A stretch of DNA of 64,000 bases. Source: Bradyrhizobium manausense (GTDB lineage: Bacteria; Pseudomonadota; Alphaproteobacteria; Rhizobiales; Xanthobacteraceae). The notes below the pieces were generated by a model that was given only the letters and a program-made list of their open reading frames with translations, ran no database searches and was not told the DNA's origin. Position 1 is the stretch's first letter, and each line of letters starts with the position of its first letter. Shown in pieces: positions 1-8,000 of the stretch. The translations under genes were made by a program, and so were the position numbers. The DNA lies in contig NZ_JAFCKB010000002.1 of the NCBI RefSeq assembly GCF_018130615.1, forward strand, positions 248,001 through 312,000. Direction: 5' to 3'.

Positions 1-1
1 C

Positions 2-157
2 GGCGGCTACGAGATGACGCGGAACTACAAGTTCACCACGGTCAACAACGAGAACGTCTGGGCGAAGGCCACCATCCGCGTGGTCCTCGACAAGGTGCCG
101 CCGGAGCAGGCCGTCGATGAGATGATCGACCGCATCAAGAAGATCGTCAGCGAATAA
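2..157 (+). CDS. Carbohydrate ABC transporter substrate-binding protein, C-terminal fragment
   Basis: The window opens inside this gene; only the last 51 codons and the TAA stop (155-157) are present. The visible tail ends in an amphipathic helix rich in Glu, Asp and Lys (PPEQAVDEMIDRIKKIVSE). This is typical of the C-terminus of CUT1-type extracellular sugar-binding proteins, where such a helix follows a Trp-containing segment. The gene lies 128 bp upstream of a DapA-family gene on the same strand, so a sugar or sugar-acid uptake and catabolism context is plausible. The family call rests on a short tail and is tentative. Confidence 0.45.
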   Translation, partial: GGYEMTRNYKFTTVNNENVWAKATIRVVLDKVPPEQAVDEMIDRIKKIVSE

Positions 158-285
158 CGACAAGCGTCCGCAGCAGCGCACGGTGTTGCTGCGGACGGCC
201 TCTTGCCAATGATCTATAGTCGCGAACCGGTAGCGGAGCCGCCGCCACCTTCGTTACCCCGTTCGACACGCTTTGGAGCCTGCCT

Positions 286-1218
286 GTGACCATCGCTCTC
301 AAGGGCATCATTCCCGTGATGCTGACGCCGTTCACCGAAGCCAAGACGATCGACTATGCCGGCCTGGAAAGGCTGATCGAGTGGTATATCGCGAACGGGG
401 CCGACGCGCTGTTCGCGGTCGCCCAGTCGAGCGAGATGCAGTTCCTGACGCTGGACGAGCGCGTGGCGCTGGCGAGGTTCGTCGCCAGGACCGCGGCAGG
501 CCGGCTACCGGTCATCGCGTCCGGCCATATCAGCGAATCCAGGGAGGACCAGCTGACCGAGCTTTCCTCCATTGCCAAGACGGGCGTCGACGGATTGGTG
601 CTGGTGACGAACCGACTTGCGTCCCTGGATCCGACGGGGACTAATTTCACCGACAATCTGACCTGGCTGCTCGACCGGCTGCCCAAGGACATGAGCCTCG
701 GCCTCTATGAATGCCCGGCGCCGTTCCGCCGGCTTCTCTCCGATGATGAGCTGGCCTTTTGCGCAGACAGCGGCCGCTTCGCAATTCTCAAGGACGTCTC
801 GTGCGACCTTCCGACCGTGCAGCGCCGGGTCAAGCTGACCCAGGGCACGCCGCTGACGATCGTCAATGCCAATGCCGCGATCGCCTTTGACGCGATGAAG
901 TCGGGAGCTCCCGGGTTCACCGGCGTATTCACGAACTTCCACCCCGACCTCTACAAATGGCTGCTGACGCAGCATCAGAAGCATCCGGTGCTGGCGAACG
1001 AGCTTTCGGTCTATCTCGCGCTCGCCGCGATGGCGGAGCCGATGGGCTATCCCAAGCTGGCCAAGCTCTATCACCAGCGGCTCGGCACCTTTTCCTGCAC
1101 CGAGAGCCGGGCGGTCGATTTCGACATCCGCGAGCGCTTCTGGGCGCTCGATGTGCTGATCGACAAGATCGTCGAGGGACAGGAGTCGTTCCGCGCGAAG
1201 ATCGCAGCGGCACGCTGA
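286..1218 (+). CDS. Dihydrodipicolinate synthase / N-acetylneuraminate lyase family protein
   Basis: This is a 310-residue (beta/alpha)8 aldolase of the DapA/NanA superfamily, of full family length. The Schiff-base lysine is K169 in FAILKD, and the proton-relay tyrosine sits in Y141-E-C-P where classical members have YN(I/V)P. The GTG start at 286 follows a GGAG box seven bases upstream. True DapA keeps a conserved Thr-Thr pair near residue 45 that binds pyruvate. Here the equivalent stretch reads VAQSSEM, so the substrate is probably not aspartate semialdehyde but a sugar acid or other 2-oxo acid aldol substrate (inference). The preceding gene is a sugar ABC transporter component, which fits a catabolic lyase. 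Confidence 0.85.
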   Translation: MTIALKGIIPVMLTPFTEAKTIDYAGLERLIEWYIANGADALFAVAQSSEMQFLTLDERVALARFVARTAAGRLPVIASGHISESREDQLTELSSIAKTGVDGLVLVTNRLASLDPTGTNFTDNLTWLLDRLPKDMSLGLYECPAPFRRLLSDDELAFCADSGRFAILKDVSCDLPTVQRRVKLTQGTPLTIVNANAAIAFDAMKSGAPGFTGVFTNFHPDLYKWLLTQHQKHPVLANELSVYLALAAMAEPMGYPKLAKLYHQRLGTFSCTESRAVDFDIRERFWALDVLIDKIVEGQESFRAKIAAAR

Positions 1219-1254
1219 GCACGACGGACGTCGCCGGCGCAAATCTCGATGACG

Positions 1255-2514
1255 TCAGGGCGACGGCGCAGCCGGTGGCGTTGCCGTAGCCTTCGGCAGA
1301 GACACCGCCGGCCAAGGGCTCTTCGCAGCGGGCGTCGCCGGTGGGCATGATGCTTCGAGCTGCGACCACGCCGAGGGCAGGCCCGTGGCGTCGATGTCGA
1401 ACGTTGTCACGTCTGCCGCTTCGTCGGACTTCCGCGTGGTCTCCCGGACATGGAGGGAGCGGGACGCCATGATCGCCCTGAACGTGCCGAAATCGAGCGA
1501 GCCGCTCCACATTTCGTATTTGCCGGCCCGCATCGGAGATCCTCCGGCTTGCTCGTTGGGGGCGGCGTCTGCCGTCATCATGATGGTGCGTTTGCCCACC
1601 GACGCCTCGTCGATCTCGGCCGCGAACATCAGCGGCACGCGATTTTTGCGGTCGCAGTAAAGGCGCCACTCCATCGTTCGGAACGACGGGCCGCCTTCGT
1701 TCTTCAGCGTTGCGAACTTGCTGACATAGGGCGAGGTTGCTTTCTCCAGTCGCCACTTCGCCTCGGCTAGCGCCCGCGTGTCGATGCCGAAGCGGTACAG
1801 CTCGGCGCGCGTCAGCATGTGCAGATCTTCGAACTTCACCGTCCGGATCAGATCATCGAGCTCGCGGCTGATCCCCATCGCCGCGATATAGGCCGTGCGC
1901 TCGCGGTCGGCGGTTGCGGTTCGACGCTGCCTGAATTCTGCGAGCAACGCCGGCGGCGGATGGCCCTGAATGGCGAAGACGAGCCTGGAATTGTGGACCG
2001 CCAGCGCGGCGTCCGGTGCCACCTCGCGCGATGTCGCGCCGAGAAACAGGTAGCCGCAGGCCGAGTTGCACATCGCATGGTGAGTGGTGAGCTCGGCTTC
2101 GATCTCGCCGCCTGCGTTCTTCGCCTTCAGGCACGCGGCATCCACCTGCGTGCCTGCGGCACACGCCGCCGCAATCGTCTGGCCAACGCGCGCGATCGCC
2201 TTGCGGCCGCGCAGCAGCCGCCCGATGATGTAGGACTGCTCCACGTTGCCGCCGGGCGAATGGAGATAGATCGGACGCTGCGTGTCCTTGACGCCGGCGA
2301 GAAAGCGGCGGACGCGGGACGCGGCGTTGCCGTCGAGCTCGCCCTCGATGGCGATCCAGCGGTCGCAGCCCGGCCCGCATGCATCGGGCGCCCCCTTGGC
2401 AAGATAGATCGTCAGCCTGGACGCAAATCCCGCCTTCTCGGCCGGCGTCGGTTCTGCGCGCAATGCGCCGGAGATCGTCAGCGAGGCCACGAGGAGCAAG
2501 GTACGGGCGAGCAT
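1255..2514 (-). CDS. Periplasmic ClpP/crotonase-fold protein (COG3904-like)
   Basis: A 419-residue protein with an N-terminal signal peptide (hydrophobic residues 4-17, cleavage near A20). The core resembles ClpP-fold periplasmic proteins. It has a Gly-rich HSPGGNV loop at residues 85-91, a CNSACGYLF segment at 149-157 where the family keeps a Ser-Ala-Cys turn near the nucleophile, and a VHNSR segment at 173-177 carrying the candidate histidine. The C-terminal 180 residues hold no motif I recognise. It is divergent from the transglutaminase-like gene at 2626, with a 111 bp shared promoter region. Known members are only predicted serine hydrolases, so the substrate is unknown. Confidence 0.6.
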   Translation of the reverse strand: MLARTLLLVASLTISGALRAEPTPAEKAGFASRLTIYLAKGAPDACGPGCDRWIAIEGELDGNAASRVRRFLAGVKDTQRPIYLHSPGGNVEQSYIIGRLLRGRKAIARVGQTIAAACAAGTQVDAACLKAKNAGGEIEAELTTHHAMCNSACGYLFLGATSREVAPDAALAVHNSRLVFAIQGHPPPALLAEFRQRRTATADRERTAYIAAMGISRELDDLIRTVKFEDLHMLTRAELYRFGIDTRALAEAKWRLEKATSPYVSKFATLKNEGGPSFRTMEWRLYCDRKNRVPLMFAAEIDEASVGKRTIMMTADAAPNEQAGGSPMRAGKYEMWSGSLDFGTFRAIMASRSLHVRETTRKSDEAADVTTFDIDATGLPSAWSQLEASCPPATPAAKSPWPAVSLPKATATPPAAPSP

Positions 2515-2625
2515 GAAATGAGAAGACCAGGCGCGATGAAGGAGACGATCTCACGTTACAGGACGATCGGAGCGTCTACAACTTTTAGTGGCGCGCTGGG
2601 GCGCCGCGAGCTTATGCTGCTCCGG

Positions 2626-3444
2626 ATGAATGAACCTGCGACGCTCGACGACTACGCCAGCCATAGCCCGCTGAGCGATCCCGGCGTTCATGCCGGTCTG
2701 ATCAGCGACTTGCCGCTGGATATTCCAGCGGTGTGTCGCATCCTGCACGGTCTGCTGATCCACGAGGCCTGGATCGAGAGGCAGGGCTTCGACCCGGCTG
2801 CGTTTTCCGGTCAGAGCCGCGCCACGCTGCCGGTGTCCAAACGTCTGGATCAGCTTCTGGCGATTGACCCTCGGCCGCTGACGATGGCGCGACCGGGCGA
2901 ATTGAGAGCCTTGGCAACGTGCCGGGATTTTGCGCTGATGTTGTGCGCAATTCTGCGCCAGCACGGCGTGCCCGCCCGTGTCCGCTGCGGTTTCGGCACC
3001 TACTTTTCAGGTCATCCCTATCACGATCACTGGGTGTGCGAATACTGGATGCGGGACGAGCAACGCTGGGTGCTGGTCGATGCCGAGCTCGACGAGCCGC
3101 ACCGCAATCTCCTCAAATTCGATTTCGAGCCAATCGATGTGCCGCGTACGGCGTTCATCACCGGTATCGAGGCGTGGAAACGCTGCCGGTCCGGCGCGAT
3201 GGATCCCGAGCAACTGGGGCACGGAACGACGACTGGAATGTTCTTCGCGCGCGTCAACCTGGCGCGTGATCTGCTCGCGCTCGCCAAGAGCGAGACCTCA
3301 GCATGGGATACGTGGCGCGCGGCGCGCGAGCCGCACTATGCGCTCGACGATATCGCGCTGTCGCTCTGCGATGATCTGGCACGGCGGGGCGAGCAGGGGG
3401 CCGTCGCAATCGCTCCGTCGTTGAGTGTTCCGCCCTGGCAATGA
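2626..3444 (+). CDS. Transglutaminase-like domain protein
   Basis: A 272-residue cytoplasmic protein (no signal peptide) with a transglutaminase/protease-like core. The catalytic triad can be read as C99 (ATCRDFAL), H135 (PYHDHWVCEYW) and D152 (WVLVDAE), in the order and spacing expected of microbial transglutaminase-fold proteins. The open frame runs far upstream, but that part overlaps the divergent gene antisense. ATG 2626 (MNEPATL) is preferred; ATG 2614 is four codons upstream. The enzymes of this fold are mostly cysteine peptidases or amidases. No partner in the neighbourhood defines a substrate. Confidence 0.7.
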   Translation: MNEPATLDDYASHSPLSDPGVHAGLISDLPLDIPAVCRILHGLLIHEAWIERQGFDPAAFSGQSRATLPVSKRLDQLLAIDPRPLTMARPGELRALATCRDFALMLCAILRQHGVPARVRCGFGTYFSGHPYHDHWVCEYWMRDEQRWVLVDAELDEPHRNLLKFDFEPIDVPRTAFITGIEAWKRCRSGAMDPEQLGHGTTTGMFFARVNLARDLLALAKSETSAWDTWRAAREPHYALDDIALSLCDDLARRGEQGAVAIAPSLSVPPWQ

Positions 3445-3819
3445 GAAAGCAGGGCGTTTGCGCGCGTGGACGATTTCGAGAGGCGTTGCGTTCTCGGCGT
3501 CCGCAATTGTGGCGATCGCGCGCGAGAATGTGGCGACAATGGGGAGAGGAAATGATGCGCGCGTCTTCGATTCCTTGATCACACAATCGTGCGCGCGACG
3601 TTGTTACGCGCGCACGCAATGCACGCCGCGCAGCACACGTTGGAATCGCTGAAAACTCTTGTTTCAAGGGGTTTCCGCGCTTCGCGCGCTAAACACTCGT
3701 TAATGAAACAGGGCCCTTTGGCGTGAACTGTTGCGTCGAGGTTACAGCAATTCCGTCGATCGCTGGTATGAGGTCGCCATGGCCCGGGGGCCTAACGACG
3801 AAACTGGAACGGGATTCAA
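3445..3819. other. 375 bp intergenic region with no convincing gene
   Basis: No open frame here has a credible start, ribosome binding site and composition. The stretch around 3580-3650 is rich in alternating CG dinucleotides (repeated gcgcgc runs), and 3700-3819 is presumably the promoter and leader of the outer-membrane protein gene. A palindromic ggcccgggggcc-like sequence lies at about 3781-3792. I see no RNA gene. Confidence 0.5.
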
Positions 3820-4542
3820 ATGAACAAGAATATGTTGCTCGCTGCTGTGAGCCTCGTCGCGATCAGCGCGACTGCACCGGCGCTGGCTGCTGACCTCGCT
3901 GCGCGTCCTTACACCAAGGCGCCTGCGATGATCGCCACGGTCTATGACTGGAGCGGCTTCTACATCGGTATCAACGGCGGCGGCGGTTCCTCGCACTCGA
4001 CCTGGGATCTCGTCGGCGGTGGCCGCGAAGGTTCTCACGATGCGACCGGCGGCACGGTCGGTGGCCAGATCGGCTATCGCTGGCAGTCCGGCCAGTGGGT
4101 GTTCGGCGTGGAAGGCCAGGGCAACTGGGCCGACTTCTCGGGTGACAACGTCAGCGCGCTGTTCGCCACGCGCAACCGGTCGAAGATCGATTCGTTCGGT
4201 CTGATCACCGGCCAGATCGGCTATGCCTGGAACAACGTGCTCCTCTACGTGAAGGGCGGTGCGGCCGTTGCGGGCACCAAGTACGAGGTGTCCAGCACTG
4301 CCACCGGCGCGCTGCTCGCCTCGAACAGCCAGACCCGTTGGGGTGGCACGGTCGGTGCCGGCCTCGAGTACGGCTTCGCGCCGAACTGGTCGGTTGGCGT
4401 CGAGTACAACCACATCTTCCTGCAGGACAAGGACGTCACCTTCGCGCTGGTGCCGTCGACCGATCGCATCCGTCAGGACGTCGACATGGGTCTCGTCCGC
4501 CTGAACTACAAGTTTGGCGGCCCGGTCTTGGCCAAGTACTGA
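3820..4542 (+). CDS. Outer-membrane beta-barrel protein, Omp25/Omp31 family
   Basis: A 240-residue protein with a classic signal peptide (MNKNMLLAAVSLVAIS, cleavage after ALA near residue 23). An eight-strand barrel pattern follows. WSGFYIGINGGGG opens the first strand, and alternating aromatic or hydrophobic residues in GQIGYRW, GLEYGF and VGVEYNH mark later strands. The protein ends on a strand RLNYKFGGPVLAKY with aromatic residues at its end, as in rhizobial Omp25-like proteins. These are abundant structural surface proteins that bind peptidoglycan or LPS and need BamA for assembly. The gene is monocistronic, with a strong terminator right after it. Confidence 0.88.
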   Translation: MNKNMLLAAVSLVAISATAPALAADLAARPYTKAPAMIATVYDWSGFYIGINGGGGSSHSTWDLVGGGREGSHDATGGTVGGQIGYRWQSGQWVFGVEGQGNWADFSGDNVSALFATRNRSKIDSFGLITGQIGYAWNNVLLYVKGGAAVAGTKYEVSSTATGALLASNSQTRWGGTVGAGLEYGFAPNWSVGVEYNHIFLQDKDVTFALVPSTDRIRQDVDMGLVRLNYKFGGPVLAKY

Positions 4543-4584
4543 GCAGAGCACTGAGACTGATCGCTTCGCAAGAAGCGGTTGTCG

Positions 4585-4616
4585 AAAGCCCCGGCCTTCG
4601 CGCCGGGGCTTTTTTA
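4585..4616 (+). terminator. Rho-independent terminator of the Omp gene
   Basis: A perfect 9-bp stem AGCCCCGGC (4587-4595) / GCCGGGGCT (4602-4610) with a CTTCGC loop is followed by a run of T residues (4610-4615). The flanking A residues at 4585-4586 extend the stem. It separates the Omp gene from the SOS unit that follows. Confidence 0.9.
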
Positions 4617-4667
4617 TTGCGTGAATTCAGCGAGTTAACCATTTCGTTTCGAGCCGCCCCAGATCGC

Positions 4668-4696
4668 TTGACTCCATAGAACGAAATGAGAACAAT
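4668..4696 (+). promoter_or_regulatory. Sigma70-type promoter of the 32-aa membrane protein gene
   Basis: A -35 box TTGACT (4668-4673) and a -10 box AACAAT (4691-4696) are separated by exactly 17 bp. The -35 matches five of six consensus bases and the -10 four of six. The predicted start site near 4703 falls inside the LexA box that follows, giving a leader of about 26 nt before the ATG at 4729. Confidence 0.6.
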
Positions 4697-4711
4697 GTTC
4701 TTCATACGTTC
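4697..4711 (+). promoter_or_regulatory. LexA (SOS) box overlapping the predicted transcription start
   Basis: The sequence GTTC-TTCATAC-GTTC is an exact GTTC-N7-GTTC direct repeat, the LexA operator form of alphaproteobacteria. The same form, with spacer GATACAT, sits upstream of lexA in this window (47135-47149). It abuts the -10 box of the promoter above, a position from which bound LexA would block transcription. Confidence 0.7.
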
Positions 4712-4728
4712 TGGTGATGGAGCAAGCC

Positions 4729-4827
4729 ATGTTCAGGATTTTCGTGGAAGAAGCCGCTGCACTGACGTCGATCGCGCTGTTCGTCGGGATGATCGCGATC
4801 TGGGCTCAGGTGATTCCGCAGCTCTGA
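4729..4827 (+). CDS. 32-aa single-pass membrane protein, candidate SOS-induced division regulator
   Basis: A short frame of 32 codons starts at ATG 4729 and ends at TGA 4825-4827. A GGAG box lies six bases before the ATG. The product starts MFRIFVEEAAAL, with two acidic residues, and continues into one hydrophobic segment (residues about 11-29, including SIALFVGMIAIWAQV) and a short PQL tail. That is the layout of a single transmembrane peptide. It lies immediately behind a promoter with a LexA box. Caulobacter SidA, a 29-residue inner-membrane protein, is likewise SOS-induced and blocks division through FtsW/FtsN (established). A similar job here is inferred from regulation, size and topology, not from sequence identity. 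No homologue search was possible. Confidence 0.6.
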   Translation: MFRIFVEEAAALTSIALFVGMIAIWAQVIPQL

Positions 4828-4840
4828 TGCTGCGGTGCTG

Positions 4841-4866
4841 GAGCAGCGGTCTTGTAAACCGATGCT
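4841..4866 (+). other. tRNA-Thr(TGT)-like anticodon-arm fragment
   Basis: GAGCAGCGGTCTTGTAAACC followed by GATGCT reads like the end of a D-arm, then an anticodon stem-loop CGGT-CTTGTAA-ACCG with TGT at the anticodon position. No acceptor stem, no T-arm (no GGTTCGA-type sequence) and no CCA can be found around it, so this is not an intact tRNA. It may be a relic of an integration event or chance similarity. Confidence 0.25.
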
Positions 4867-5068
4867 CGGGAACCATCTCGTGGCCCTTTTCTCATGGCTC
4901 TTTTCTCGCGGCCCTTGGGGAAAAGCGGGATGAGGCGGCCGATCGGCGGCTCCGGCGTGGACTCTGACGCGGCGAGCCCCCACCATTGTGAGGCGAGTCG
5001 CCCGAACATCACGCCTTGGGGCGCCGGCGACCGCTCCAACTCTTCTCACAAGAGGCCGTCACGCGACC

Positions 5069-8000
5069 ATGCCGAGCGCCGGATTTGTCCACCTTCACGT
5101 TCACTCGGCCTATTCGCTGCTCAAGGGCTCGATCAAGATCGCCAAGCTCGCCGAGCTCGCGAAGAAGGATCACCAGCCGGCCTTGGCGCTGACCGACACC
5201 GACAATCTGTTCGGTGCACTCGAATTCTCCGACAAGATGGCGGGTTCCGGCATCCAGCCGATCGTCGGCTGCGAGCTCGCGATCGATTTCGGCGACCAGG
5301 ATCCCAACGCGCGCAACGCGCTTCCGCCCTCCCGCGTGGTGCTGCTGGCCGCGCAAGAGCGCGGCTATCGCAGCCTGATGCGGCTGAATTCGCGCGCGTT
5401 CCTCGAATCACCCGACAGCCACGCGCCGTTCATCAAGTTCGATTGGTTCGACGGCGAGACCGAAGGGCTGATCGCACTGACCGGTGGCCCGGACGGACCG
5501 ATCTCGCTCGCGCTCGCGAGCGGCCAGGCCGACATTGCGGCTGCACGCTGCGAGCGTCTCGCCGGCCTGTTCGGCGATCGCCTCTACGTCGAATTGCAGC
5601 GCCACAACCTCGACAAGGAACGGCGCGTCGAGAGCGGGCTGATCGACATTGCCTACGCGAAGGGCCTGCCGCTGGTCGCGACCAACGAGCCGTATTTCGC
5701 CGCGACCGACGATTACGAAGCGCATGACGCGCTGCTGTGCATCGCCGGCGGCCGGCTGATCGCCGAGACCGATCGCGTGCAGCTTACGCCGGATCACCGC
5801 TTCAAGACCCGCGCCGAGATGGCGGTGTTGTTCGCCGATATTCCGGAGGCGCTGGCCTCCACGGTCGAGATCGCGGAACGCTGCTCGTATCGCCCGATGA
5901 CGCGCAAGCCGATCTTGCCGTTCTTTACGGTCGGCGCCGCCGGCAGCTCGGATGCCGCCGCGGTCGAGGCGGCCGAATTGAAGCGGCAGGCGGAGGAGGG
6001 GCTCGCCAGGCGGCTCCGGGTGCACGGCCTGTCGCAAGGCATGACGGAGGAGGATTACAACAAGCGCTTGGCGTTCGAGCTCGACGTCATCATGCGCATG
6101 AAATACGCGGGCTACTTCCTGATCGTGTCCGACTTCATCAAATGGGCGAAGAGCCAGGGCATTCCGGTCGGGCCGGGCCGCGGCTCAGGCGCCGGCTCGC
6201 TGGTTGCATGGGCGCTGACCATCACCGACCTCGACCCGATCAAGTTCGGCCTGCTGTTCGAGCGCTTCCTCAATCCCGAGCGCGTCTCGATGCCGGACTT
6301 CGACATCGACTTCTGCCAGGACCGCCGCGGCGAGGTGATCCAGTACGTCCAGCAGCGTTACGGCCGCGACCAGGTCGCGCAGATCATCACCTTCGGTACG
6401 CTGCAGGCGCGCGGCGTGCTGCGCGACGTCGGCCGCGTGCTGCAGATGCCCTACGGCCAGGTCGACAAGCTCACCAAGCTCGTGCCGCAGAATCCGGCCG
6501 CACCGGTGACGCTGGCGGCTGCGATCGAGAGCGAGCCGAAGCTTCAGGCGTTCCGCGACGAAGACCCGGTGGTGGCGCGCGCCTTCGACATCGCGCAGCG
6601 CCTCGAAGGTCTGACCCGGCACGCCTCGACCCACGCGGCCGGTATCGTGATCGGCGATCGCCCTTTAAGCGAACTCGTGCCGATGTATCGCGATCCGAAA
6701 TCCGACATGCCGGTGACCCAGTTCAATATGAAATGGGTCGAGCCGGCCGGCCTCGTCAAATTCGACTTCCTCGGCCTGAAGACGCTGACCGTGCTGGACG
6801 TCGCGTGCAAGCTGCTCAAGCCGCGCGACATCCATGTCGATCTTGCGACGCTGCCGATCGACGATGCCGAGAGCTACCAGATGCTGGCGCGCGGCGAGGT
6901 GGTCGGCGTGTTCCAGGTTGAAAGCCAGGGCATGCGGCGCGCGCTGGTCGACATGCGCCCCGACCGTTTCGAGGACATCATCGCGCTGGTCGCGCTGTAT
7001 CGCCCGGGCCCGATGGCGAACATTCCGACCTATTGCTCGCGCAAGCACGGCGACGAGGAGCCGGAGTATCTCCATCCCGTGCTCGAGCCGATCCTGAAGG
7101 AGACTTTCGGCGTCATCATCTACCAGGAACAGGTGATGCAGATCGCGCAGGTGATGTCGGGCTATTCGCTCGGCGACGCCGACCTGCTCCGCCGCGCCAT
7201 GGGTAAGAAGATCCGCGCCGAGATGGACAAGCAGCGCGACATCTTCGTTGCGGGCGCGGTGAAGAACGGCGTGCCGAAGGGGCAGGCCGAGACCATCTTC
7301 GAGCTGCTGGCAAAATTCGCCGACTACGGCTTCAACAAGAGTCACGCGGCGGCCTATGCGCTGGTGTCCTACCACACCGCCTACATGAAGGCGCATTATC
7401 CGGTGGAGTTCATCGCAGCGTCGATGACGCTCGATCTCAACAATACCGACAAGCTTTCCGAATTTCGCTCCGAGGCCCAGCGGCTTGGCATCAAGGTCGA
7501 GCCGCCGAACATCAATCGCTCCGGCGCGACCTTCGAGGTCGGCGACAAGGTCATCTACTATGCGCTCGCCGCGCTGAAGGGCGTCGGCATCCAGGCCATC
7601 GACCAGATCATCGAGGAGCGGACCAAGCGGGGGCTGTTCACCTCGCTCGCCGACTTTGCGGCGCGCGTCAATCCGCGTGCGATCAACAAACGCATCATCG
7701 AAAGTCTCGCGGCCGCCGGCGCCTTCGACACGCTGGAGCCGAACAGGGCGCGGGTCTTCGCCGGGGCCGATTCGATCCTGGCTGCTTGCCAGCGTGCGCA
7801 TCAGGCCGAGACCATCGGTCAGAACGACATGTTCGGCATGTCGGCGGACGCGCCGACCATCATGCTGCCGCAGATCGAGCCGTGGCTGCCGGCCGAACGG
7901 CTGCGCCGCGAATACGATGCGATCGGCTTCTTCCTGTCGGGTCATCCGCTCGACGATTACGCCACCGTGCTGAAGCGGCTGCGTGTGCAGAGCTGGGCCG

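Noticed and set aside
1819-2625. Upstream extension of the transglutaminase-like frame
   Set aside because: The extension is antisense to the periplasmic ClpP-fold gene and lacks family similarity. The family fold begins after 2626.
4690-4700. GAAC-AAT-GTTC as a separate dyad operator
   Set aside because: The half-sites overlap the -10 box and the first GTTC of the better LexA direct repeat, and the spacing fits no LexA class I know for this phylum.
4686-4967. 93-codon plus-strand frame overlapping the SOS small protein gene
   Set aside because: It starts inside the promoter/LexA box, has no ribosome binding site and its composition is Arg/Asp-rich shadow-like. The 32-codon frame at 4729 fits all signals.
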